Source: Capitulum mitella | Taxonomy: Eukaryota > Arthropoda > Thecostraca > Pollicipedomorpha > Pollicipedidae | Direction: 5' to 3' | Length of the DNA stretch: 64,000 nt | Assembly: GCA_030062745.1 (NCBI GenBank) | Contig: CP099844.1 | Location: 22,940,596 to 23,004,595 of the forward strand | Part shown: positions 33,801-44,460 of the stretch, in pieces | Position numbering within the stretch: the stretch's first letter is position 1 | Layout: the number at the start of each line of letters is the position of its first letter | Program-made: the position numbers and the translations under genes | The notes under the pieces: generated by a model | What the model was told of the DNA's origin: nothing | Seen by the model: the letters and a program-made list of their open reading frames with translations, nothing else | The model's database searches: none

Positions 33801-36800
33801 TGGCCGAGGCCAGACTCTGGCAGAAACGAATGGCAAGCCTTCCTGAAGCTTCCGTGGTGCACCAGCGTTAACCATTTTAAGTAAGTGAGGATAAGTATCT
33901 GAGAAACAGTCAAAGAAACCACAACTCATGACCTGCTGGCTGCTTTTTTCATAATTACTTGTGAAGTTGTTGAGACACCTTTAAATCCTCCTGGACTTTA
34001 CATCATATCGGCTGGTTGACAATACGATACCGTTCGATTTTTGCAGTTTTTAGACGAGAGCACGGAGGTCGCGTCCACTCATCTTCCTTACTAACGGGAG
34101 ACTGTCCCTGTGGCTCAAGGCCTTCGTCAAAAAAATATGACCCAGACTATGATGTTTTGGACGATTTTGGTAGAATGATTGGACCACAGGACTAGACATC
34201 AGATTGTCCGTGACCAGCATAACATTCCAACCGAGAACTGCCCTTTTAATTTGTCGTCTGTTCATCCACCCCTGCCGTATGCGATGCAACTAACATCGCG
34301 CACGGTTCAAATTGCCTGCGGGTCGCGCCCTCAATCCCAAAGGTCGCAGCCGTCATATGCGAGCTCTTTTCGCCAATCGTCGAGCGAGAATTGACGTTCA
34401 TCGGTTCCGATTTTCGAACGCCGCCGGTCGGAAGCACGTGGCATTTGCATGCATCGTGGGCGCGGGGGACGGCCATGAGCGACTCCGAAATCCGGCGCTC
34501 CGCGTGACGAGACTGCAATCCCGGCTCGGATTCCGCCGCGTCGTCGCGCCGGCGCGGCGGCACTGCGGCTCACACCGACGGCCGGACGTCGGCTGCTGGT
34601 TCGGCGAGATAGCTGGCAAGGAAACACGGCTCTCGCCGGTGACAGCTCCGCTCACGGACCACCGGCATCGATCACGTGCCGGAGATATTTGGCGCCCCAG
34701 AACGTCTTCCTATGTTTTGCGCCTCGGCAGCGTTTCGACGTCAGCCGCCGCAGAGGTAGCGGCACCACGGCGGGGGGGGGGGGGGGGTGTAATGGAGAGG
34801 GATCGAATCGTCTTAGCTCAGCAAATCCATCATTTTTCCCATGTGGCGATACATGGAAAGCAAAGACTGACTCAAATTTGTCGTGTGCACCCGCTGGCTC
34901 GCTGACCTTGCTTATGCCCCTCCTGGTCAGAATACGTAGCGCCGCCACATTTCCTCCTCCTCCTCCTCCTCCTCCTCCCTCTCCCTCTCCCTCTCCCTCT
35001 CTCTCTCTCTCTCTTTCTCTGTTGGCCAGCAGAGGCCGTGCCAGGGCCGGCTGGGGGCCAGGGAGGGGAACGGGGCTGTGGCTGACGCCCACGCCCGCCA
35101 GTGGAGCGGGACCGCCGTGCAGCGGCGTCGGCCGAAAATAGTCGGGTGGTCGGCGGCGCGCCTCGCCGCCACGGACGTTCCGCCACCAGTTCAGCTCATT
35201 TCCGCAGTCAGCGAGCCGCCGGCGTCCCCGCGCTGGCCGCGGCCCGGCTCTGCGCTGCGCTGCCTCTGCCGCTGGACTTCGGGACGGCGGACGGCGGGAT
35301 GTCCATCTGAGAGCAGCGATCGCCGATCGACAGCTTTCAGGGCTGCGTCAAGCTGCTCTCTGTTCACCGCGCGCTGACACCCCGACGATCCATTGGGGGA
35401 TATGAGGCACGTGCGGACTGCGCGGTTTCGATGTGATGCCACTCAGAGGAATCCTACCGAGAAAGCGTTTTCCTCGTTTTGGTATGTTTAACATTGGACC
35501 GCACCACCAGCACGGCTAACTGTAATTATATTTCAATGGAGTGTTCCACCCAGTAGCGTCGGGCCCTCTATGGAGATCGGGGGGTAAAGGTGATTTTTAC
35601 CTCGCTTCTTTCCACGCGCTGCCATAGGGCCAATGCTAAATGCTGCCCAAAGTTAGGGGGGGGGGCAGCTGCTCTCCCCTGCCCCCCCCCCCGTTTCTAC
35701 GCCCCCGGTTCCACCTTGCCACTTGTTTTGAACTGAAATGGCCAAGTTGTAGCCGGATGTTTGTGCATTTTATTCTTCTTTAGTTTGAGTTCAATTCCCA
35801 CGAGCCGTAGTCCCTAGTGGATTCGACTGGCACAGACTCGAGGGACGGAAGGAATGACATCATCCAAATTTCGATGACGTCATATTTCGACGAACTCGAC
35901 CACAAGTGCAGTCAGTCGACTGTGTTCAGTTGGCTATACCCAGCATTTTCACTTATTTCTCATTTGGAGCTTGAGGCTTATGAAGATTGGCGATTGGGTT
36001 GAAGGCCAACATTTTGTGCTTGGTTCAACACAGTTTCGTTTTGTTCATTCGTTTAGTATATGTCTAATCTGGATATGAGATGTCTCCTCCTCATGGTACA
36101 ACTAGTGAGGCTGTATTTTCCCGCCGGGAAGAGGACAGAGAATTTATGTCCTGAGTGATACATCTAAGAAATGACCCGGAAGGTCTCGTAAGTTATTTCC
36201 GCATGACGGTAGAAACTTTCGGCACCATCATGAATCAAAAGTTCCCTACAGTCCGTACTGAGCTACCTACAGTATTTCCTGATTCAGAAATAACCACAGC
36301 TGTCAACCTACAGTGCCAAACATAGTCACGTTGTAGTGCATAAGTTCGTTGATTCATTGATTAGCGACCAGCAGGCAGATTACTTATACTCTCATCATTC
36401 TCTGCCCAGCATAGGACGCAGGGCGGTTCAACACTACGGAACTCTCCACACCGTCTACCCAGTCGGCGACGGACTTGGCGCGAAATTTCTTTTTTTTCGT
36501 TTTCGGTCAATTCTGACACATACTAATACTGAGCTGCGTTCGGCGAATCTTGATCGCAGGGTCACTGATACCTGAGTGACGACATTCGTCCGCGACGTAC
36601 TAGGCTAAAATTCCCTCTGTGAAATTTGATGCTTGATTTTTTTACTCCAACTTTGATTATTGATGGAACTGACATATTAGTCTAGAAATTCTAAACTTAC
36701 TGAGGATTATAGACTCTTCGTTTCCACCCGATTCTTCATTTCGGAAAAGGTGAGGACTTCTGCAACGAAGCGCTCGCATCCAGTTCAGAATGACCGCGCC

Positions 36801-39800
36801 AGAAAATATTACCCTTTATAATGTGTGTGGCACGAAAATTGAGCTATGCTGAATGGAAATTAAGCTGGTAGATTCCAGGGGACGGGCGAGGCGGACGGTT
36901 CGACAGGCATGCGACATGGTGTTTCCTGAACCCAGCTGTGGGGCCGTGAGTGTATATCGCTTCTGCAATTCCACATGCTATAGTTTGATACGGATCGTTT
37001 GCTACGGTGACGTCTGAGATCGGAGTCCGTGCTAAGCAGAGCTACGTACTCAGAACTGTTAACCCGATCGTGCGCTTACAGGAAACGGCTGATTTTGCGA
37101 CGAAAGCTCGAAATGCCAAAAATATGCGACACGACCAGTATGGTTGTCAGTGACCCATTATTGGTCAGTTCCCAGCTGACTCGCGGAACAAATAATGAGG
37201 GACGAGGCGACTCAAATCTATCTTGTCATGACAATGCCAGCTGTTACCGTTCGCAGTAATATTTGCTACAGGCGCAGCCAAAGGAAGGGGGGGGGGGGGC
37301 AACCCTTTCCTTAGGACCGCATTTTGCGTGAAAACCATTGCACGTCATCTTCCCGGCAGGCGGTTTCTGCATGATTTCAGTTCATACTGAGCTCCGTCCC
37401 CCCCCCTCTCAAGGAAACCCTGGCTGAGCCCCTGATATTTGTCATACTACGGTTATGATTAGGTCAAAGATTTTCCCCTTTCGTTTGACAAAGTGACTTG
37501 CTCCCCCTCTCTTTCTCTCCCTTTCTCTCTTTTTGTCAACAAATATTCCTCTATTTCTGCATATCCCCACACAGATTTGGCTATCTTATCACCTCATCGT
37601 TGAAGAAGCAGTAAATGCAGCAGACGAAGAGGCCTTGGCAAGAACGCAGAAACGTCGTGCTGTAGCTCCACAGGCCGAACTCCAGCGGCGACCGGTGCAC
37701 TGGCGATGTCATCATGTTGAACGAGTTGGTGATGCCCAGCAGGGGCAGCAGTACCAGCGCCGCCCTGACAGACTTCCTGCCGGACAGCCGGAACCGTCAG
37801 CCTCGGCTGCGCCGAGCCGCCTCTCACGAACAAACAGCTCACGTCATGTACAAATCAGTGGTTCGAACATGTACTCGCACAGAGTTTTGGTACGTTTCCA
37901 TTCGCAGACGTGAAACAATTAGCCCGCGCCCCAACTGGGGGTGGGAGGGAGAGGCGAGGCGGTTGACCGCTCTTCCCCCTCTAACTGACGAACGGTGGGT
38001 CGCATGATACAAATAAGCATACCGTTGGAGAGGTCGTGACAAGTAGACTCGGAACTGGCCTCTTTTTTAGTTGTGGATATTATGCAAACCATTTACGCCC
38101 CATATATGTTTTCTCACAGCCAACTGCATAAAGCCGAGAAAAAGCCCAGATCCACTGGTGCAGTTGTGGATCCGGCGTAGTGGTTCTCGTGATGGTTTTT
38201 CATGTTCAAATTTTGAAATAATTCAGTAGACGCCGCCACTGATGTTCAGCACGACTGGCGACGACAGTGACGACTCTACTGGTGACGACTCAGGTTGCAT
38301 GTCTAATGGTCCCAGCAAACTGGACTCCCGACGCCACCCTTAACGTAAACATCTTAACAGAATCGGAGTTGTAACGGCATGTGGTAAAACTCAAGGCGTA
38401 AAACTCACACTACACTCGGCCGGCAATACTTCTTCCAAAACTTTTGTCCTCTCTTCGGCCTCGCGCTATCACCCTCGGCCGAAAAATCCAGCCATCAGCT
38501 CGGCTTTTAAAGAATTATTTAACCTGGCCTCATATAGTATTTTCCAGGGCCGTTCCCGATTAACTGACGAACATGCTGGTAGTATTTTTAACAGAATGCT
38601 CCCAGTGGTGTCACCACAATCTTTAATCGGACACGAATATCTCGGAAGGTGTCGGTTTTGCGCAAAATCACGACTTGCACCGGTTCACTTGATTCGTCAT
38701 AGCAATAAAAGTTAAGTGCATTGTGATTACTTTATTGCAGCATCAAAACTACGAAAATCCGTTTTTTCCATTGGTGCCAATTTTGCCCACAACTCACCCT
38801 CCATGTGTGTACACATGTACCTCCACAGTGTAAAAACAAATCGACCCGAAATGCCCCCACCTTGAGCGCGTGCCACGGCGGACGTTTGGTGTTAGGCGTT
38901 TTGGACCGTTTGGCAGACGAGGTCGACCCTATAAAATTATATGCCTTCGATACCTGGTGACGCTGGGCTATATAGTCGTGGAGCCGTTTGGAGACTGAAT
39001 TTGGCCGTGCCCTATTTTGTATAGTTTGCAAAACAACGTTTTTAGTGTTCCCGTGGCTAGCACGCGTCATGTACTAATTCCCGAGTGCGGTGTTGTATAT
39101 GATACTGTTCTCCAACCAATTTTCTGTTCAACGAACCAGTTTTCGTCTTGGTACGAACTATGGTTGATATGATTAGGCGCCGGGGAGGACGCCAAATCGG
39201 CGGTCGGCAGTGGTCTTGAGCTCACTTGAAAATGTGCGAAATCTCTTCTTATATCTGTTCACGTGGCGCCATGGCTACAGCGGCCGCGGCACACCTGATT
39301 ATATTTGGTATCATCGGAACGGCAAAAAAGCAGGCCTTCCGTCGTTCCAATTTCGTGTCAGACATTGACGCCTTTGCGTTCGAAATAACAGTATAAACCA
39401 CTTTGAGCGCGCGCCGCGGCTACCCCGCCCGGCGCATGAGGTCGACTCTTATAAATGGTTCCCTGCCGGCGCCTTGTTGCCGTTGGTCATCGTGTCCTCG
39501 GGTCCGTATCTTTGGCAGTTTCCAAGATTATGCCCCATTTCCAAACACTTGCAAAACGGGAATTTTTTCGTTTTCCTGCGGCCAGCGCGCGTCACGTCCG
39601 GTTCCGACTCGGCCTCTTCCGTGCGGTGCAATTCCCCAATCGATTCTTTGTCAAACGCGCTCAGTTTCCTGTCGATGCGACCCTTTGTTTCCGAGGTCGA
39701 GCGCCCGGAAGTCGCGCGCGTCTAAGTTTTTTTCGAAACTGTATCGAATTTCGCCAAAAATACATGTTAACTCTTTCAGGAGCTCGAGCGCGTGCCGCGG

Positions 39801-42800
39801 ACAGCTGCGCCGTCCCCGAAATACGGAAATCTAAAACATTGTATTGTGCCACCAAGCCCCTGAAACCGCCAAGTTTCAGCCACGTGCAACCGATGTTCTC
39901 GCCACACCAGCCCGTCAAACTCCGACGGGTTCAGAATAAAGAAGGTCGGCGAAATGCCAAAATGTTGTTTTTATGTTACCAATAATTCGACTGACCGAAG
40001 TCCCCCCCGAAGTGCTTTGGTCTTAAAACAGGCCCTGGGCCTCGGTACAAAATGGGCCCAGCGCCGACTCCGAGTGTGGGGTGGGCGCGGGCGTGCCGCG
40101 CAGTGACAACCATGGCGTATTATGAAGAACGATTTGTGTCGCGTTTTTTTGCGAGACCGTGCCCCACTGATGGTAAGCCTCTGGGCGCCTTCCTAGTACG
40201 CTACGCTGGATGCGCCCCTGCGAGACGCGGCGACCCGGCCTGGGGCGGTCGGCCGACAGGTCACGTGGGTTGCGTTCCATACACTTACCAACACGCGTAC
40301 AAGGTTACCATGTGCTTCCTTATTGCAGTTTGTAGCAAGGCTGTATTTCCGTTTACGTCTTTTGGAAAAATCGACCTTGCTTCCCAAATGTTTTGACGCA
40401 TTGAGGTAACTTGGTTAGTGACCGGGCTAGTTTCTGAACGCGGCCCGGATGAGACGTGAGGTAACAGTCTGCGTTTCAAGAGACGACCGACTGACGCCTG
40501 ACGAGACATCAAAATCAAGCCTGACTTATGCGTCAAAAAAGAGGCCAAAAAACTATCTGCGTTTCACGGTGAGCGTCGTCGGGTGTCAGTGTTTTTGAAA
40601 GTGATGCCTCGATCCGCTCGTGCTCTGCACCGTCGAGGCCCCGAACACCGCCACGGGAATGTCAGTGCGGAAATGGACGGCGTGTCCGAGGCGACGCCGG
40701 AGGGGCGTGCGGCGGAGTGGCGCGTGCCACGCCGAGGACGAATGAGGACGAACGAACGCGTCAGAACCGTCAGGCTGCCGACGCTGCGCACCAGATCAAG
40801 CTGTAGGTCACGGAAGCACCAGGTGAGGGATAAGTCTTTAGTAGGATTTCTTCTTATCCCATAAACAAAAGGAAATAGACCGCATTTCCACATAATTCTG
40901 TCGTGCAAAAGCAGTCACCACGAAGACAGTATGTAGTAATGTCATGCGTAATAGGTTTATAGGGGTACGTCAAGGTTAACGAAGTAAGCGGCGAGCCCTA
41001 GTATGTATCATTTCAGGACAACGGTGCTGTTGCAGTTCCCGTTGACGTCCGTTCACAGTGCAGCATTTCGACCTGATTAGGTCAAAAATGGTCTATATAG
41101 GGTCCGGGGGTATGGCCATGATTATGAAAAACAACCTTCTTCATGCTGGGAAACACTTGGGTCACAAACGCGTTCAACATGATGACCGCCCAGTGCACTG
41201 GTCGCTGCTTTAGTTCGGTCTGTGGAGCAACAGCATGGCCTTGCGTTCTTGGAAGAAACTTGGGCATAAAGAAGGTTGTCTTTTTTCGTGGTCATGCTAT
41301 ATCGCGAGGCTGTTCTCAATTACTCAATACTCCTGTGTGTCTGGTCTGACGTGGCTCGATTCCACCTGCTTAGCAAAAAGGTTCTCTGAATGGTTCATGA
41401 AGAATGGTTCATGATGTAGGTACATGATGATACCGGAGTACAGGCTGTCTGGCGGAAATGACGAAAGGATGCAGTGTATCTGGTCAAATAGTTCATGATT
41501 TCATCCCAGTCACTCTTTTACCCACCCTTTATGCGGCGCTGTTTTCAGATCGTTGTCATGAATTCGCCACTGCTATGGATTACAAACTTCTAAAAGGATG
41601 AGTCCAGAGCTTGTTTAAAATGGCTTGATAATAGACCACCAGGAAACGAAAAACATAAGCCAACCGAAACTGTAATATTTGCCAGCAAAGAGGTCTTTTG
41701 CGAATTGACCAGTTGGAATAAACACTGCATATTCACAAAATGTTTTAGTGATTCTGTTGCGCCTGAGAAATGTCACAGGCGAGCACCATTTAACCCTATT
41801 CCCGGAGGGCTAAACGGTATGGCCGATTCCCGGCAGGGGGGGGCGGATTCGGCCCCCCCCTGAGATCTCGAGAACTACTTATCCGATTTCATCGCAACAA
41901 ACGGCAATCGATTTGCCGTGACGTGAACTACATTTTTATAAAAAGAAATTTTCAAAATTTTGAAATTTGTGGATACAGGGGGGCAAAAATGTCAAAATGG
42001 GGGGTACTTTTTGACTTCTTATAACTCCGTTGTTTATGGACCGATTTCGATGAAACTGGCGTGAATCGAGAGATTATGGATAGGGCTTTTACCATGGGTA
42101 TGCAAATTTGAGATTTTGAGAAAATTCATGGGCGTTCACAGGGTTTCAAAAATAGGGGGATTAGTTTTCTAATAACGGAATGAACAAAAGAGGCCAAAAC
42201 ACTTTTTTAGCTTCTGCTAGTCATGTTATGCTAAAGAAGTACGAATCACATTACAATGTTTGTATAATGTTAGCATAGGCGGTGCCAGGGACATAAAAAA
42301 GGGGGAACTGTCATGGTCACACGTTCTTCAGATCAACTTGTGACCTTTGACCTTAAATGACCTCCAGTGACCTTGGGGTTACCTGGAATGATGTCGCGTG
42401 CATTCAATATTATCTGTAAACGTTTTTAATCGATTAAATTCACTCTATTCCAAAAAATTCATTTTTTGGCTTTTGCGATATAGGGTACGTCGCACTGACA
42501 TTTTAGGTCATAGCTCCGTGACCCGACCTGATATCAAGCTGAAACTTGGTACACAAGTAGAGGGCATCTTTCTACGTCATATATATCCCGGGTTTGGCAT
42601 TTGAAAAAAACGGCGCCGAAATTATTGCAAAAAAACAAATTTTAACTTTTGACCTTGACCTGACCTTGTAAAGTGACCTCAGATAAACAAAATTATATAT
42701 GCACATTGCCCAACTATTTAGCTATACATTCATATAAAGTTTTAAGTTTTATCTTAAAAACTCTGTTTTTGGCAGACATTTTCCTTTTACCCTCAACATG

Positions 42801-43186
42801 GCCAAAAATGACCTGAGGTGCCTCCCAAAAACGTTGCCTGGCTCCGCCCCTGAGCAAAATAGAATTTCGAAATTTTGTCACGGCGCGTAGAAGGAATAGC
42901 TAGGAAAAGTCACCAAGTTTCGTGAAGCTGCGTTAAAAAGCCTGGAATTGGCAAGCAAAAAACCCGAGGGGGGGCGGATTCCGCCCCCCCTGCCGGGAAT
43001 AGGGTTAAGTCGCTGTGGGCGCCAAGAGCGAGCGGGGAGAGCGTCTCGGGTCTCACGAGAATGCGTACCATTAAAAGTTTCTTCGCCCGCGTTTAGCGCC
43101 GCCGAGATCTTCGCGAGCGTCGTCGCATTAGACAGAGTTCTCACTACCAGTTACATAACGGTTACATAAAGGGACAGAGACTGTTG

Positions 43187-43234
<48 letters not shown>

Positions 43235-43270
43235 GTTGGAATATATATACAGACAGGTCCGTGGTTAGAC

Positions 43271-43314
<44 letters not shown>

Positions 43315-44047
43315 TTTAGCATACTTCTTTCACTGTGGTACTGTTTCAATATTTTGTTCGAAACTTCCAAGGGGGAAAATTTTCAAATCTCCTTGCCAAA
43401 AAAACGCAAAAATGTAGGCATGCTTGGATTGGGGTACGTGTAGTCTGACAACCGACCAGTCTGAAGTCTGACCACCGACCAGTCTGTAGTCTGACCACCG
43501 ACCTGTCTGAAGTCCGACCACCGACCTGTCTGACACTCCGGGCTCCTAAACTTTGCAATGAATTTTCCGCGCCGTAGCACAGAAATGTACTGTACTCTGG
43601 CTGCTTGGCTCTGCGACTAGTAGTCGCACGGACTGGGCCCTTTGGAATCGTTTGCCCGCGTCGGGTTGGACCGCTCATTAAAGAAACTTTTGATTTGATA
43701 AATGCTGGTGCGTTGTTCCACGGCTGGCTTACAATGACTTCAACAATTTCTCGATGCCGGATGTCGTAAAAGCAGATGCCGTTGTTTCAGACACTGTTTG
43801 CAGACGTGACACATTGCATGACTGGGCCGTCATCAACGGAGCGAACGTCATATTTAGAGTGCGCTTTGGTCAAGTTAAACGGTGTCAGTAAGGATAACCT
43901 ATAACCACTACTCGAGGAGACTCTTGGAAGCCCAGCGGCACAACAGTACACTTACTTCACTTTGGCCGCTTCCCTGGGATTTTCATGAGGTCCTCTTAGC
44001 TTGGTTATTAAAATGCGCAGAATGTTGAGCAGGAAAAGGATGTTGAC
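30817..44047 (-). CDS. Pdfr: class B GPCR gene, PDF-receptor-like, C-terminal three exons
   Basis: Secretin-family receptor of the plasma membrane. PDF receptors in arthropods bind pigment-dispersing factor and signal through Gs/cAMP in circadian neurons. Minus-strand exons 44047-43956, 37776-37593 and 31609-31346 join in phase to give about 179 residues. They encode the end of TM5 ([19 protein letters not shown]), TM6 ([20 protein letters not shown]), the third loop and TM7 ([16 protein letters not shown], then YCFFNDE), helix 8 ([17 protein letters not shown]) and a Ser/Arg-rich tail. The WSY block before TM7 is more like PDF receptors than DH31 or calcitonin-type receptors as I remember them. 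The introns are about 6 kb each and full of repeats. I could not find the exons for the hormone-binding domain and TM1-TM4, which should lie at higher coordinates or beyond the window. Confidence 0.85.
31346..31609 (-). CDS. Pdfr: PDF-receptor-like terminal exon: helix 8 and cytoplasmic tail
   Basis: The acceptor GGCCGCAG (minus strand) is followed by [19 protein letters not shown], then a tail rich in Arg and Ser ([19 protein letters not shown]), ending at TGA (31346-31348). It has 87 codons plus stop and is in phase with the TM7 exon. Basic/serine clusters are typical receptor phosphorylation and arrestin-binding tails; that role is inferred. Confidence 0.85.
   Translation of the reverse strand: MKNTLRHFWRLKMAARRGDRRRSTRSTSLFDNPSLLELARRESALAGRLRSSLDSQITLGRERGRASVTVEAARPGAAKSGANGTFL
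31745..32108. repeat. degenerate array of palindromic CTGATCAG / GTCTGGCCAGAC units
   Basis: Repeated GTCTGATCAGAC (31924-31935), GTCTGGCCAGAC (31869-31880) and CGGTTTCGCTGATCAG at spacings of about 30-40 bases. It lies in the last receptor intron, just upstream of the terminal exon. Confidence 0.8.
32109..34469. other. receptor intron without recognised elements
   Basis: Intronic DNA of the PDF-receptor-like gene; short ORFs only. Confidence 0.4.
34470..35300. promoter_or_regulatory. CpG-rich block in a receptor intron, with CCT/TC microsatellite
   Basis: High CpG density, a G-run at about 34770-34787, (CCT)n at 34952-34977 and (TC)n-like sequence to about 35019. It could be an internal promoter. 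No exon recognised. Confidence 0.4.
35590..35715 (+). mobile_element. family E repeat end with G/C hairpin, copy 1
   Basis: Shares TTTCTTTCCA-GC, CCATAGGG--AATG-TAAAT and a G-run/C-run hairpin with 52205-52320. Confidence 0.5.
35716..37592. other. receptor intron, nothing recognised
   Basis: Intronic DNA with a G13-14 run near 37289 and no supported feature. A CRE palindrome TGACGTCA lies at 35875-35882. Confidence 0.4.
37593..37776 (-). CDS. Pdfr: PDF-receptor-like exon: TM6 and TM7
   Basis: The acceptor GTCCGGCAG supplies one base to finish Lys, then 61 codons. These include [19 protein letters not shown] (TM6), [20 protein letters not shown] and [11 protein letters not shown] (TM7). It ends at donor GTGATAAG, which is off-consensus after +2 but falls at a typical class B exon end, before Val of helix 8. 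Phase 0. Confidence 0.93.
37919..38245 (+). mobile_element. TTAA-type element family A, copy 3 (3'-truncated)
   Basis: Starts TTAGCCCGCGCCCCAACTGG and matches 600-760 of copy 1 (CGAACGGT-GGTCGCA, AAATAAGCA-ACCGTT, TGTTTTCTCA-AGCC). It preserves the 5' terminus best of the three copies. Confidence 0.7.
39185..39925 (-). mobile_element. dispersed repeat family D, copy 2
   Basis: Reverse-complement counterpart of 12705-13450, about three-quarters identical by eye. A related piece may lie at 38850-38960. Confidence 0.7.
39926..41141. other. receptor intron with a CpG-rich patch
   Basis: The patch at 40580-40830 has high CpG and a donor-like CACCAG|GTGAGG at 40830, but no supporting exon motif. 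Confidence 0.35.
41142..41256 (+). pseudogene. decayed inverted copy of the PDF-receptor TM6-TM7 exon
   Basis: Plus-strand sequence here aligns with the coding strand of the exon at 37776-37593. It shares the stretch reading TNAFNMMT, then AGTGCAC-GGTCGC, TTCGG-CTGTGGAGC and TTGCGTTCTT. Identity is roughly 80% by eye over about 95 bases. A 2-base loss and other indels break the frame, and no splice sites are retained. It lies in the intron between the TM5 and TM6-7 exons, opposite to the gene. Confidence 0.75.
41794..43004. mobile_element. piggyBac-type TTAA element, complete, non-autonomous (1211 bp)
   Basis: TTAA flanks (41790-41793 and 43005-43008) enclose perfect 12-base ends CCCTATTCCCGG and CCGGGAATAGGG. 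Subterminal blocks GGGGGGCGGATTCGGCCCCC (41841-41866) and the matching block at 42969-42990 form hairpins. The CCC...GGG ends and TTAA target are characteristic of piggyBac. Kolobok also uses TTAA. The interior holds nine or more TGACCT motifs and no transposase. Confidence 0.85.
42274..42852. mobile_element. possible hAT-like insertion nested in the TTAA element
   Basis: The left end CATAGGCGGTGCCAGG and the right end, inverted, CAGGGGCGGAGCCAGG are imperfect inverted repeats. No clear 8-bp duplication was seen. Confidence 0.4.
43189..43311. repeat. two (TA)n microsatellites
   Basis: (TA)n at about 43189-43227 and 43273-43311, separated by 45 bases. ORFs of alternating Tyr-Ile arise from them. 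Confidence 0.97.
43442..43533. repeat. 23-bp tandem repeat, four copies
   Basis: AGTCTGACCACCGACC-GTCTG units start at 43442, 43465, 43488 and 43511. Confidence 0.93.
43956..44047 (-). CDS. Pdfr: PDF-receptor-like exon: end of TM5 and third intracellular loop
   Basis: The minus-strand acceptor TTGTTACAG precedes GTCAAC. Thirty codons encode a hydrophobic helix then [16 protein letters not shown], the class B TM5/ICL3 pattern. It ends in phase 2 at donor GTAAGT, and the next exon completes the Lys codon. Confidence 0.9.
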
Positions 44048-44279
44048 CTGTAACAAAAACAACAATTTGCAACTATCGTCGGTAATTGGTGAAGCACCGT
44101 TGTAGCGACGCCGTGTAATACCACCGGCATGAAACATACCTGGGCCTAGCAATAGCTAATCGCACTGCAACGAAAACACACGGGAACAACAACGAATGTT
44201 TGGGATGGTCGTGGATATCGAAAACCATGAGGTGGGCACGGGCAAATATTTTTAAATGTTTTCCCAAGGAGTTCTTTCA

Positions 44280-44460
44280 TTTTTGAATTGTTTGGTCTTA
44301 CAAAATGCTTGTGGTGAGATAGACTTCATGGAGTCACAATTAAATCCGCGTATAACGAAACTCGGCCATAGCGAAGTGAGTTGTCTGGTCCCTCAAAATC
44401 GAGGGTAAAAAGTCAAATATAACGATATTGGCCGTGACGAAACTCGATTTTTGACATAAG
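44280..44460. mobile_element. possible pogo/Tigger-like remnant
   Basis: GCGTATAACGAAACTC and an inverted-like GACGAAACTCGATTTTTGAC resemble the 'TATAACGAAACTC' ends of pogo-like elements. Weak. Confidence 0.25.

Noticed and set aside
41082..41319. Minus ORFs over the inverted exon copy
   Set aside because: The homology is on the plus strand; the minus frames are its antisense.
43128..43443. Tyr-Ile repeat ORFs
   Set aside because: Translations of (TA)n microsatellites.
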